Part shown: positions 48,094 to 61,600 of the stretch, one piece after another
How positions within the stretch are numbered: position 1 is the first letter of the stretch
How the letters are laid out: every line of letters begins with the position of its first letter
Origin: Escallonia rubra
Taxonomy: Eukaryota > Streptophyta > Magnoliopsida > Escalloniales > Escalloniaceae
Length of the DNA stretch: 64,000 nucleotides
Direction of reading: 5' to 3'
Assembly: GCA_033065855.1 (NCBI GenBank)
Contig: JAVXUO010000382.1
Location: 62,001 to 126,000 of the forward strand
The notes under the pieces: model-generated
What the model was told of the DNA's origin: nothing
Databases searched by the model: none
The model's input: only the letters and a program-made list of their open reading frames with translations
Program-made: the position numbers and the translations under genes

Positions 48094-51000
48094 AATTAGT
48101 ACCAAACATGATCATGTGAAAGGAAAAGGAAAAAACCAACTTGCGTTCAGCGTATTAATGCTCAGTCTCCCCCTGACAAAATTGCTACGCTTCTTCGCAG
48201 AATCAGTCTAGATTTCCCCCAAATTTCACCACTCACTTGTCTCACCCCTATATATTTAAGTAGTTAGTGCTATCAATTGAACTTCTGAGTGCTAAACTCC
48301 AAAACCCACCACCCCCAATCAAAGAATCCAAACTGTACTGTACACAGTATCTAGGGCAAGTTCTCTCAATCTCTCTGTACACAATATATACCGCAAAAGT
48401 CAATCTCGAACCGCTTTATCCGAATCCCGGTAACAAACTTGTATGCACTTTCAGCGCCTTAAAGACAATGTTAATGATGACTTCTAGAAGTCTCCATCGC
48501 TATCAAGACCCTCATCTCAGTAGAAACTTCGTATCAAGACCACGTAAACAATTCCTTAATTCCTTCTATGGGGCACTGCTTGATAAACAATTCAAACCCA
48601 TTACGAGTAACAGATAGGTAATCAAAACCCTAAAACCAAACACCCTCAAAATAACCCAAACAAATCGATACCCAACGGACAGAACCTAGGGTTTCAACCG
48701 TGCATGCATATGAGAATTAATTTAAAAAATCAAGAACAGTGTACCCGATATGGCGATATAAATATATATATCGAGAGAGGCAGATAAAACTGACTAACTC
48801 TGAACCGTTGGATTGACAATATATAGAGCCCGATAAAACGAAACCCTAATCGCCGCCTGGGGCTGTGAGTGGTGAGCAGTACGATTTTGGCTAAGTGGGT
48901 GTATATGGAAATTGCAAAAGAGAGGAGGCCAAGAGCTTTCAATTGCTATATATATATATAGGGAAAGAAGGAGTCTATGTACTGCGTGGAGGCGCCTTGT
49001 ATCGTATATTGCTGTGAGTTCTTAGAGAGAGAGGGTAGAGAGAGAGACACACCGGGAACGCACACACCCGCTTTGATTGCGCCGTGTAGAAGAAGAAGAT
49101 TTTATCTGTGTGAAGAGATAGAAAAAAGGGGAGCGGAAGTTTTTTTGTTCTTGTGTTGTTTGTGTGTGTATGTGTGTGTTTCTTCAGGACTCTGTATAAG
49201 TTTTTAACCCTATTTTGTTCTGGTGCTTGTTTGGTATACCTGTGTGGTGTACCCATTCCATTTTCGTGTGTGTATATATAATCTTATATCTGTATCAATT
49301 GGCATTTATCGCTACAAAATGCAACAGAATTCGGGCAATTACGGTATGGACGAGGGGCGTGACAATAGACATTTTGCTGTATCTTCTTTTAGTTTAAAAT
49401 TAAATTTGAATAATTTTATACGGTGGTTTGTAGGTTTGTGCTTTGACTTTTACTTTTCTTTCTCCTTGACTATGAAACTCTTTAAGTTTCAACCAATACT
49501 TGCAAAAAGGTTTGGTTTTCTATATGTCATTATTATTATGTGGATATAATGAGAATTCTACTACTAGTAAAACTTGGAAATAAAAGTACAGAGAATTTCA
49601 TATTACCTTGACTTGTCATCAATTATTACCTACTTAATTTTGGAGTGTTGACACCAATAAAATATTAAAGTTGTCTTTAATTGCATTTAGAGTGGACTAG
49701 TGGTTCCATAACCTATAAAGGGGTGGTTATCAAACTTATTAGTATTAATTGATTGATTCGAGGGTAAGAGTTCTTATGATTTCTTGATTTATTTTCTTTC
49801 ACTTGACTCTTCTTTCCACACTTGTTCTTTATGAATGTGATTTATGCTTCTTATTAGTGAATCCGGCCGTCCCCAATTCATTGATTCGTGAATTCCAACG
49901 CAACACATGTATGTAGTGAATCTGATTGTCCCATTTTCATCGATTCGTGAATTCCAACACACACACACGTAAGTTGTGACAATCCACGGAGCCCTTTATC
50001 TCTCTCCAAAGAATCGAGAGACTTTTCTTGTTATGTAGCACTTGAAGAACATGTGTGCACGCGTGCGTGAGTGTGTTCTATTACCATTTATCTTGTTTTA
50101 GTGCAGAGGTAACTCTTTGGTAATCTTTAGAATGTTGGGAGTGGGACTGACAATGTGAATTTTAGAAAGAAAAAAAAAATTTGCTCGTATGAACCTATTG
50201 TATACAATGGATGAATTATGTGGTAAATTTCTTGTATTGCATGCATATTCCCACTAGAGAAGTATGTAAACTTAATTTGACAATTTGTTAAGTATGCAAT
50301 TTTTGCCAATCAAAGAAACAAATTATGTAAGTTTACCTAAATGTTGAGAAATAGGAAAATTACCAGACAAATTATGTAAGTTTACTTAATTGACACCAAT
50401 GAGGAACAAAACGAGTAGCTTCGGCGTTGGACATGAGATCATAAAGTCACGAAGGAAGTACGATCGATTAAGTTTCTAGATGAGTATGCATATTGCGTAT
50501 GGGGGTCAGAGACAGACGATACATCGCATCATCGATGAATTTGCATGTGCTTTGTTTGTTATGTTAATCTTGACTCACATTTGTGCTAGCCTCAGAATCA
50601 CAAAGACCTCGTAAGGCCTTGCCCAATACACATCAAAGTTATAGATAACGTAGAGCTAATCATGGCATTTGTCAACCAAACACAAGGCACTCGTATACAA
50701 AGAAATATACCATCCAATCAATTGGATTTAACCATTTGACATCCTTCGTTTTTTTATTTCAAGGCCAAAGTGCCTCAACGTGCTTTAAGTTAACATAAGG
50801 GTATCCTTTTGGCACGAGTCCAAAAGGAAAATGCAACATAATGGTGATGTCGGTGGTGGAAAATATGTCGTTGAGACGACGATATATTTATCAATACCGT
50901 AGCGGCGGGTATACATCACTCTTGTCTTCTACTGGTATAGTATCTCTTACATTTTGTATCAGTCAAAATATCGCTCTGTATCGGTTGTACAGGCCGGTAC

Positions 51001-52047
51001 AGGTGATATCGGCCGAGAAGTACCTACCGCACAAGATATAATTTTTTGTGCCAGTTCTTTAAAAAATGTCAATATTACATATTTTGTTGGAAAATTTATT
51101 ATATTTTCGTATAAACACAAAATTAGAAAAAAAAATCTTAGGTGCTATTACATTGAGCGAAGCTTCTGTATCATTTTTCTCACAAAAATATTGATTACAA
51201 GTTTCAAAATATTTTAGTCAGAGTTTTCAATCTGCTTTTACTTTTCTTCTTAGTTTGGATTTATTCCATAACTAAAAACTTTCATCATATTCTTTCAAAT
51301 TTTAGATATATTGTTTTACACCCCCCCCCCATCCCCATCCACACACACAAAACTTATTCTTGAACCCAAAGAGGTTATTTTTGAATAAACATCTTATTCT
51401 TTTGTAAGAGTTCGCTAATGAGATAGTTGGAAAAAAGGGATGATATTAGAGGAAGTAATTAAATTCTTCCTTGTGCTACTGTACGAGAAAGCAATTTTTT
51501 GGAAACAAACGACTTAGTTGAAGAATGATGTAATTATAATTCAAGCTCTATAAGTACAAAACGTTTATTCTAGATAAGCTACAATGCTGAGCTTTGAATT
51601 GCCAAATTGGGGTAACTTATACGGAGATGACATGTTACAAGGATACGCAGAGTTTCTAATTAATTGGGTTAGAATTGAATTCATTTTTACTAGCTAGAAC
51701 TTGAAGAAATGTAGTTAATTATGAAGTGGTGAAGGGAGGTCATGGAGTGGGATGGTTAGAGTTGGAAGTTATTTTCTGGCCAATCATAATTTAACGCCTA
51801 CTTAGTTATATTTTAGAGTTTTAAAATTTCTCAAACATAGAATTAGAGATTTGGAAGGTAATGAAGACATCGGTATGAGAAATACATAAACGTGAGACTG
51901 AGCTTTGATTTGCCAAATTGCAACCGTCCAAAAGAGCATAGAGTGGATTAATTTTGTGTGAGAGAAAAAAATATAAGAGTAACAAAAATGTCCTTTTCAC
52001 CTTTTTACCGTCTATCGCTATCATTTGAGTAGGCATGATTAATATTA
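48094..52047. other. Vasculin-like promoter/leader and intergenic DNA
   Basis: From 48094 to about 49150 there are CT/GA and TA runs typical of plant leaders and core promoters, so the transcription start should lie here. The rest is AT-rich. A stretch at 50830-51030 repeats TATCG/CGGTA-type motifs and may be a decayed transposon end. No gene is supported. Confidence 0.45.
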
Positions 52048-54624
52048 GAGCTAATTACACCTATGTCCTTGAGGTTATGGTATAATTACAGGTAAGGAGA
52101 ATAATTTGGATAAATTACACTTATGTCCGTTGACCAAACGGAATCTTAAAAACCCTAACGATTTTAATAAAAAGACTTTATTGCCATTGAGTTTGAAGGT
52201 TATTTTTTGGGCTAATTACACCTACGTCCCTGAGGTTAGGGGTAATTACAGTCAAGGACACAAAGTTTCAAAATGTATCATTCCGTGACCAAAAGTGTTT
52301 CAAATGTATCACACGTGTTCATCCGTCAGGGTTCCGTCCAAAAAGTGCACTTTTTTCATACTGTCAACACGACGTGTTTTTAAAATGACAACACTCCCCT
52401 TGTATATACTGAATAATTTTTAAAGTTTTTAAATTAAAATTTTAAACATTGATTTGAATATTAGGGTTTTAAAACCCTAAAATTGGTGAGTTCCTTATGT
52501 CTTTTTCATTGATTTGAACATATCAAATTTTTGGGGGAGAATGAACAGATCAAAATTTCAAAACCCTAATTTTCAAATTGAAAATTAGGGTTCTAAAAAT
52601 CTAATTTGCAGATTAAGAATTTTTTGAAACCCTAATGTTCATTCTCTTCCTCCGCCGCCCCCCCCTAACCCACGCTGCCGCCACTGCGCACTCAAAATCC
52701 AGCTCAAATTGCGTTTCAAGCTCAGTGCTTTGATCAAGCTTAATTTGCAACAAAAACCAAAGCCATCCAAATTTTCAAACCATCAATCGCCCAAACTAGA
52801 CCTGAAGAACATTTCAATGAGAGATGAGATGAACTTGAATGTTTCGGTGGTGTTGAAGAAACCGTTGTGTGCCCGCTTGTTGAGGAGGTGGTGGACGGCG
52901 GTGAAATCTCTCTCTCGGCCACCGTCGATGAGATCGCAGCTGGTGACAATTGCGATTGCTGAGAATCACGATGGTGATTGCCAGAGATCCGGACAAACGC
53001 TTCGATTCATTGCCGAGAGAACCGCGATGGTGATTGCAAATCGAGGTGATAGCATCGGAGATGGAGTTGCCTCCGACGGTGACGACAAGCAGCGCCGCTC
53101 GCCTAGCGTCCTCTGCCGCAACATTCCGATTAAGTAGGCTAAGCTTCGAAGATCTAAGGTTTCAAGAGACTTCTTCAGTCTCGGTTCATCGACGACAAAA
53201 AATTTGATTTTGCTTCAATCATCACGGCGCACCGGAAAAGGAACGGTGAGCCCTAATTTGGTATCAGATCTGTCGAGGGGGAGAGGGAGAGGGAGAGGGA
53301 GAGAGAGAGAGAGAGAGAGAGAGAAGATAAAAAGAACATAGATATTTTCAGAGAGGAATGAATGGCATTTCAGGGGCAATTAGGTCTTTTTGTCAAAACC
53401 GTTAAGTATTTTTGTATTCCGTTTGTCAATGGACGTAAGTGTTATATTTTGAAACTTTGTGTCCTCGCGTGTAATTACCCCCAAACCTCAGGGATATAGG
53501 TGTAATTAGCCCTTTTTTTTTTAAAATGCCATTACTCCATTATTGCCCTTTTCTCTTATCTTATTTCTTTTCCTTTTGGAGAACCCACCACCGCAGGTGC
53601 CTTCCAAATTTGAACAAGTTAGCACTGGCGACTGCCTCGCCGCCACCACCACCTCATGGGACGGAAGCACCTCAGCCTCGCCCTCCGCTACCCAACCGTC
53701 ATTGGATCTGTTCCGTCGCACCGCCTCCGACACTACTGCTGTTGGGATATTGGACAGACGGGGGTCGCGGTGGCTTGGGGCGGCCGGGGATCGATGGTGG
53801 CGTCGGGGCTGAAGGGGGTCGTGGTGGCTTATGAAGAGAGGGAGTAGGGACGGTGGTAGTACAATATGATGACGGAGGGGCTGCAGCCGGGGTGGGTTAA
53901 GGGGAGGGGCTGTCGGCGAGGTTCGGGTGACGAAGGGGCTGCCATTGGGGTGAGGTAATAGGAGGGGCTTCGAGCGAACGAGGTGGGGTGAATGAGGTGA
54001 AATATGGTGTGAGAGAAAGAGAGCTGCCGACGGAATGGGTGTGGGACGGGCTTGCCGACGGCGTGGGGTGGTGTGGGGAGAGGCTGCCGGCGTGGTGGGG
54101 CGAGGGAGGCTGCCGGCGGCGGGGGCGGGGGAGGGGGGACTGCCTACGTGGGGCGGTGGTTCATGCTTCAGTTTCAGGTGGCATTAATTGCTTGTGTCTG
54201 TGGAAGCTTAATTTGCAAATTATGGTTTTGATGATGACTCAGAAGACTTCATAAAGATCAAATTGAGAAAAGGGAACATGGCTCGGAATAATTTTGACGA
54301 AATAGACTGCAAATTGAGAAATTTTTAAATATGGAAGAAATCAATTTTAGGGTTTTAAAACCCTAGTATTTAAATTAAGGCTGAAATCAAAGATTAAAAT
54401 TTTAAAAAATATTCAGTATATATAGTACAAGGGGTAGTATCGTCATTTTACAAAATACGTATTGATGACATCATAAAACAAATACATTTTTTGGACAGAA
54501 ACCTGATGGATGGACACGATTGATACATTTTTAAAGTGTTTGGTCACGGTATGTTTCATTTTAAAACTTAATGTCCTTGAGTGTAATTATACCATAACCT
54601 CATGAACATGTGTGCAATTAGCCC
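52048..54624. mobile_element. MULE-type transposon 3 (outer element of a nest)
   Basis: It begins GAGCTAATTACACCTATGTC and ends, inverted, GGGCTAATTGCACACATGTT, the same terminal family as MULE 2. Flanks TTAATATTA and TTAAATATT are similar only with an indel, so the target duplication is degraded. A younger relative is inserted at 52209-53512. GC-rich material at 53580-54170 (many GGGGCTGCCGGCG-like repeats) may be captured DNA. No transposase is seen. Confidence 0.7.
52209..53512. mobile_element. MULE-type transposon 4 (nested inner element)
   Basis: The termini GGGCTAATTACACCTACGTC and, inverted, GGGCTAATTACACCTATATC match closely. Flanks TTATTTTTT (52200-52208) and TTTTTTTTT differ at one base, consistent with a 9-bp duplication. 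It lies inside the outer element, so it is the later insertion. A plus-strand ORF (52709-53137, 142 codons) covers the GC-rich core but matches no recognised family. A (GA)n tract is at about 53276-53322. Confidence 0.8.
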
Positions 54625-54829
54625 TTAAATATTATTATTTACGAAAGTCCAAAAAAGATTTGACCATAAAGACGTTCAGAGCTTCATCGGCCAACAAGAC
54701 CCTTCGAGTATTTACGAGGATCCATTGGAAAGCACAACACAAGTGAGAGGCGGGTGGCCCAAGAGGAATTGGGTTATGGTTTCTGGACTGAACAAAAAGC
54801 CCAATTCCCGCAAATCCTCGGGCTCGAAT

Positions 54830-55374
54830 CATAGTAACAATATTCGCGATAAATTGGCGAATATCGCCAATTTAATAACGCGATATTAGCGATTTTATCG
54901 CGATACGTACGAATATATCGCGAGTAGTTCCTCCTTCTTTCTCTTGAAAAAATGAAGATAGCAAAGCTTCTGGTGGGACTCGAACACGGGTATCACCGTG
55001 TGCGAGCATTGTTTTGGGCCATCACACCAACCCATGGTTCCTGATTAAGTTGAGCAAAAGAATGTATATATTTTATTATTCCACACATAATTATATGCCA
55101 ATACCCACACATTCTCATTTTTTTGTACCCATCACTTAAAGAATAGAAGAGTTCTTGTATTTTTCTCATTTTAGTTGTATAGTTTACAAAATTTCATACA
55201 CTTTAAATTATTGTAACCTTAACGATTAATTACCGAATTATTTTCGATTTACGATACGAATTTTGTTATTTCACCGAATTATTACCGATTCAATGAAGAA
55301 ATTCTCCAATAATTTCCGAATTTCGGATTATTGTCCATGCCGAATAAATTCTGAATACCGAATTTGTTACTATG
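54830..55374. mobile_element. Short hAT-like element directly upstream of the MAPKKK
   Basis: The ends CATAGTAACAATATTCG and, inverted, CATAGTAACAAATTCGG are flanked by a perfect 8-bp duplication GCTCGAAT (54822-54829 and 55375-55382). An 8-bp duplication is typical of hAT transposons. 545 bp, AT-rich, with repeated CGCGATA-type motifs on the left and CCGAAT motifs on the right. Its right end lies 244 bp before the MAPKKK start codon. Confidence 0.88.
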
Positions 55375-55607
55375 GCTCGAATTGAAACCGCAAGCCCAGT
55401 AAATGGCCCTCTTGGCCTCTTCCACGCGGCACCGTGTCGGCTTTTACCATTTCCCTCCCTGTCCGTTTCCAACTCAGAAGCAGACAAAACTCAGAGAGAG
55501 AGAGCCGGAGAGGGTAACATCGCCGCCGCCTCCGCCCCGTTTCGCCACTGTTCACTTCTTAGTCCCGTCTAGCTCTCGCGCGCACACACAGAGTCTCGCA
55601 GCCACAC

Positions 55608-55616
55608 ATGGAGTAA
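55608..55616 (+). promoter_or_regulatory. Two-codon upstream ORF before the MAPKKK start
   Basis: ATG GAG TAA sits two bases before the main ATG at 55619 and in a different frame. If the transcript starts upstream of it, ribosomes would have to pass or reinitiate at this minimal ORF. A longer in-frame start at 55403 also exists, in which case this would lie inside coding sequence. Confidence 0.5.
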
Positions 55617-55618
55617 CG

Positions 55619-58600
55619 ATGAACATGAAGAAGAAGAAGCAACTTAGACCGAGGCTCGACCGGGCCAACGCGATTCGCAACATCGACTACGACGCATCGG
55701 TCTCGACGTCGTCTTCCTCTTCGTCGTTCGAAGATCATTCCACTCCCCGGACCCGCTCCCTCGACATCTCGCCGCTCTCGAACCGTACCAGCTTCCGGAT
55801 CGAGGGGATTGAGGGCGAGTTTGACCGAATCTGCCGTTCCCTGGGCCTCTCCGGCCCGGAAGATTTCGCGATTCCTGCCGCCGCCTGGGAGGCCCGCAAG
55901 GCGCGTTCTCATACCGACCACTACGCGAACTCGAGGTTTGGCAGTCAGTACAATTCGCCTAAGGAGTCGCCAGAGGAGGTTTTATCGAAGGGCTTTGAAG
56001 CTGGGGTTAGGGTTGATGACGAGGCCAAACTTGGTTTGGAGAGTTCGCTGTTGAATAAACGTCTTTATTCAGCTAAGACTGAAACTAGTGCTAGGGTCAA
56101 TGGCAATCTAAATCTTGAAAATGAGCGTTTACAGTTGAATTACAATCTGAACTCAGCTCAGAGCGAAGGCCGGGCTAGGGTTAATGACGAGCTCAAGCTT
56201 GGAAACGAGCGTTTGCAGTTGAATAATGGTCTCAATTTGATTGAGGCCGAACCTGGGGTTAAGGCTTGCGAGGAAGTGAAACTCGAGAATGACAAGACTA
56301 GTGAACTGAATGTTGTTCGGAATACGGTTGTTGTGAGAAGTAATAGGGATGGGGAATCTGGAATTAAGGGTGTTCGACCGCCATTACTTGCGCCTCCGCC
56401 GGTTATGTCTCCATTAGTTAACGATAATGTGAGCTCAACTTGGGATTTATTCGAGTCGTTTGGTCCCCGCCGGTACGAGGAGCTGGGCTCTCCCATTCCC
56501 ATAGGATCAGGGCAGATTAGGTCTCCAAGTGAAGTTGAAGAAGATGAGGTGGTTGGTGGAGGAGTTGTTGGGAACGGCAAGCCAAATGGGATGAGTGTGG
56601 AAAGTGATGGGATTCTTGCAGAATCATGTTCAGAGACGTCAACCGACGAGAATATTGATGGCCAATACAGTGCTACAGTGGAGCCTGACTATTGTCTTTG
56701 GCCCCATGGACAGTTCAGCCGCTCAATAAATTCCTGGCAAAAGGGCGACTTTTTAGGAAGTGGGTCGTTTGGAACAGTGTATGAAGGCTTCACCGAGTAA
56801 GTGTTCTTTATTGGAGCATGAGCTTTATATTATCGTCCATATCTGTCCCAGTTTACGTGCCAACTAACATTTTTTTGTAGGTTCTGTTCAATTACTTATA
56901 ACTGAGAATAAATATTCGGCATAATCTGCTTTATGACCAGTTCCTTAGACTGATTATTGTTGTGTAATGTTCTGCGCTCTTCTAATATACAACACGGGTT
57001 TGTTCTATATCTAGCTCCTAGAAGACTTTAAGTTTTTTCTTGTTATGTCTCACTGTCTCTCTTCCAAATTTCCATCGTAATTTAGGAATAAACGACTATT
57101 CGACGAGAGTAGATAAGCAGGTAGAGATAAATTGTTTGTTCTGCTGAAGGAAATAGGCGATAACTAATGACAAACCCATCAAAATGTTCTCCGGAGGCGC
57201 GGAGCTTACCAGTAATGCAGTATAGAGATCTCATGCCCAAAAAAGAGTCCAAGGTGGAACAAGGAGACCAAACATAAAAAGACAAGTTGAGAGATGTATG
57301 AGCAAGGGTCGTTGTTCAGAGATATGTCTGCATTTAGTGCGTCCTGGTTTTGAAAGGCTAGAAAGGTGTCTTTTCCTGAAAGAGATACTAGGTAGGAGAA
57401 AGAGTGTTTAAGCTCGAGTTTATTACTTCTCGGCCAAAATTTTGAATGGGGCTCTACAAGGGGGTGCAACACAAGGATTTCCTAGGGGCTAGTCATCCTA
57501 ATTTTGTTCTCACCCAGATTTGTTAAATCAGTTGGTTAGTTTGTTAGTGGTTGAACCAAACAACTAAACAAGCTGTTATTGAGCCATGGCACCCAGGACG
57601 TTTGCCTTTGAGACTCACTAGCTTTCGGATCAAGTCAGTTGTTTGCCATGATGCTGCTAATTTTGGTGGTTTTAGCAGTCAGTGAGTCATACTGCTTCGA
57701 AGGGACCATGAGAAGTAGAGATGGCATCACATTGATTTTTGTAGAACTCGTAAGGTGGAAGCAGTGGCTGTGCCTCTATGTTGGTTCGTGGTATACCTGT
57801 CTACAAAGTAGGTTGCATGGCAGCCATGTAGATATGACAGAGACTTTGACTGGGTTCAACCCTTTGGCCCTTGGCCTTTGACGTGTCTTATTGTTCCACT
57901 TGCTAGTCAATGAGCTCGTCATCTTTTCTTTTTGGGTATCAACCATCACCAACATTTTGCGATTCTCCACCATTCTGCTTTGTCTTGGAGCAAAACTTTA
58001 GGTGACTAGTAGACCACCTCAATGCTACCTTCAAGCGTCTTCATTAAGCATGGAAATTGAGTAATTCCACCAATTGCAGGTTTCGTGATCCTTGATTCAT
58101 TTGAGTCGCAACGTATGTTTCAATTTGTTTAAAGGTAATTTTTTTGCTATTCAATAGAACCTTTGATCTGTTTTACAAAACCCTGCAACTATACTGTGAC
58201 CTTGCACAATCGATTCACAGTTTTAGGCATCATTAGCTGATAAATTTTAGTCGACCATAATAATCTATCATGGAAAGAAGTTTTAGCCGACAGAGAGGTG
58301 GATGTTTGAACAAACTGTTTACCAAGCTTAAGTTTGCTGGACTAGATAAAGTTGAGCTGCTTAAGAAGCAATTATAATATTGTGAGAACTTTCTAGTAAG
58401 CTCACTGAACTAGGATTACTCTTCAAAAACACTCACTGAATTAGGATTAGTTTCCATGACATGATACTTTAATGTGGAGAGTAAGAGTATAGTTTTCATA
58501 TGGGGCCTGCCAACATCTGGTAAAGACATGTTAAGCATAAGACACTAGGCCTGAGAAACGTTGTTGCTATTCACAAGCCCTCTTGAAGTAGCAGCGATAC

Positions 58601-61600
58601 AACAAATACCGAATAAACACCCTTAGCGATGGAACATAATGTTGCTATTCATAAGGCCTCGTAAATAGTATTTATACAACAAATATTGCAATCAACACCC
58701 TTCGCCAGGGAACCTAATGTTGCTAATCATATGGCCTTGTAATTAGTGTTAATGCAAAAGATAATGAGCTCAAAACCCTTAGCCAGGGAAATTTAACATA
58801 GTAATAAAAGCTTACCTATGTTCTTGCCCAGACTCTAGAGTCGGGCACGCTGAGCCCATGCCCCTTGCCTGGCCTGGTGAGACACACATCATGCACAATT
58901 AGTGCTGGAACCATCCACTCGAGGTCAACTCTTAGCTTTTCCATATGGCGTAGTGAGATACCCTCACCACACCTTAAAAAGAGGAGAAGAAATTAAGTTG
59001 TAATATTACTAATAAATAGATCAGGTGCAGGGTTCTTTTCTGAATTTGTTGCCAATCGTAGCAACTTTACTTCACCAATTTGCTTGCGTTTTTACTTATT
59101 ATGTGTCTTAACACCCCCTCTTCACCCCCCCCCCCCCCCCCCCCGCCCTGGGCCTCTCCCTTCTCACACCTCTCCATCTGTCTATCTTTTGGGTATATTA
59201 TTATTGTCATAATTGTCCTGTTTTCTGCAGTGATGGGTTTTTTTTCGCTGTAAAGGAGGTTTCTCTGCTTGATCAAGGAAGCCAGGGAAAGCAGAGTATT
59301 TATCAACTTGAACAGGTAAGTCATGTCAGGTGAATTTGTGATTAATCACACACAGAGAATTCATCATGGTGGTTGCATGACGCATCTTGTTCTTTTTTCT
59401 TTTTCCTCCTTCCTTACTCTTTCAGGAGATTTCTTTACTAAGTCAGTTCAAACATGAGAACATAGTTCAATATATTGGCACAGACAAGGTATGCGTTTTC
59501 CCTATGAGTGTAGCAAGACATTCTAGATGTAATTGTTGACGATAGCCTTCTGTTACTGACATAAGTACTGATGCTGACACAATGGAATGTCTTTTGCATG
59601 CTCTCTGGTTCTCTTCCTAGATTATTAGGCTTAATTCAAGTTTTTTTATATTGTATGCTCAAAATGGATTTTCAGGACGATGGGAAACTCTATATCTTCC
59701 TTGAACTTGTAACAAAAGGTTCACTTGCAAATCTTTATCAAAAGTATCATCTAAAGGATTCCCAAGTCTCGGCATACACCAGACAGATTTTGAATGGGCT
59801 AAATTATCTTCACAGTCGGAATGTAATTCACAGGTATGCAAATATTCCCCGTCTTAGCCTTCTCTTTCCCTTTTTAGTTGAACTTTATGTATTCTCATTT
59901 TTTCTTCATCTTCATCTTATTTCTTTGTACGGATTTCTATTCAGCTTTTGTTGCTATAATGATACAACTGTATGCAAACATCACGTCCCTATGCTTCTTA
60001 TAGTTTCTCTTGGAGTGAAAGTTTGTATTTTCTAATTGGATAGTTGCTTGTTGTTGCTGTTTGGTCTTTGCTGCTTCTGTTTTATTTTTCTTTCATTATC
60101 TTTTTCACACTTTTCCAAGTCGAGGCTGCAAAGACATGGTCTCAAAGGTGCATGTGTTGCACCCCTTTTGTGCCGTCGACTGATGCAAAACTTGTCAAAA
60201 AGAAAGAAGGAAGAAAAAGTTTGGGTGAGAAGGAGAGATAAGAAAGGCAAGTGGATGCTTTTCTTGTTCCATCCAAGTTTTTACCGTGTATTGTTTTGGT
60301 CGGATGACCAGAATGCCTTCATGTAAAGAAGTCCTTATTATGAAAACTAGTGTTCAATGATAAATTTTACTTTTGTCTAGAGAGAGATTCGATGGCGTTA
60401 TTTCGGAATCGACGCCGATTACAACATGGCTCGAGGTGTCGTAGAGTCGAGCATGGTTTACCTGAATCATTTGGTTCGATCAACAGAGCTGCTGTTTTGG
60501 TGGTCGGGGTGGGTCTCTGTAGCTGTGGTGGGAGACGGAGGTGTGTAGGTTTGGTTGAAGAGGAGATTTGCAGTCCCTAAATATTCTTTGATGGATATTG
60601 CCGACGGTTTCTGCTTTCCAATCAGGTGGGCTAATTGTGAGGACTCTTTGCAGAAGATGACGTTGTAGCTCCAGGGTTTTGAAGGCTTTAACGACGCGTG
60701 AGATGCACAGTTTGGCCTGGCTGTGTTCTCTGCCAAATCTGGTGGGGTATTTTGGTCGGCCGTGTTTACAGATTAATCGGTAGCCTTCAAATATACTGGT
60801 ATGACATAATTTTATCTCGTGAGTGGAGTGTATCAATATGGAGCATTCTCTCTCTTTCTCTTTGTTGGTCCTTAGAGGAATCCCACATGTTTTCTCCGCC
60901 ACGTCTCCATCAAAAGCATTTGTTAGATCTAACTACTCCAGGGCTAGTTTGTAGCATGAGAACAAGAAACCTGACTGACATTTCTGCAGGAGAGAGAAGG
61001 GGTACTGGTATGTGCTGGTGCGTAACACGTGGGAATCTGCCGAACAGTTCGGGCCAAATCCTTTAATACAATCTGACTGGGTGGGGGAAGAGAAAGGAAA
61101 TTGGATATTGCCTTATACTTGAGGGTCCTATGTACAATTTGGGAAATAATGTTCAACGGGTAGTAAAGATCAGTTCGTATCATTCAACATCTTCTCTGAA
61201 AATCAAGTTGTTAGCGAATGAACCTAAAAATGCATATGATTCTTATCTCTCCCCTTCACGTGCAAGCCTCCGATTTGCACATGGAGAGAGAAATCATTGA
61301 GAGAATGAATCTAAAAATGCATATGATTCTTATCACTCCCCCTCACGTTCAAGTCTCCGATTTGCATATCAAATCAAGGTGCACCACCAAGTGCACAAAC
61401 ATAAATTACTCCAATATAGAGAAGGGGACCGACTGTAAGAGGCAAGAATCGAAGTAAGCTTTTAGAAAGGGCCCACCAATGTATATGATGCTTGAAATTA
61501 GCCACTTTGAGAATAAACTGTATCAGACTTAAATTCTTATGCTATGTTTTGCTGCATGTTGTGGTCCTAAGACTTGTTTGTTTCTTTGTCATTGTCCAGG

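Noticed and set aside
54635..54832. 65-codon minus-strand ORF upstream of the MAPKKK
   Set aside because: It matches no recognised family and is cut by the hAT insertion junction; more likely promoter sequence.
55559..56580. Minus-strand ORFs of 120-140 codons
   Set aside because: Antisense shadows of MAPKKK exon 1.
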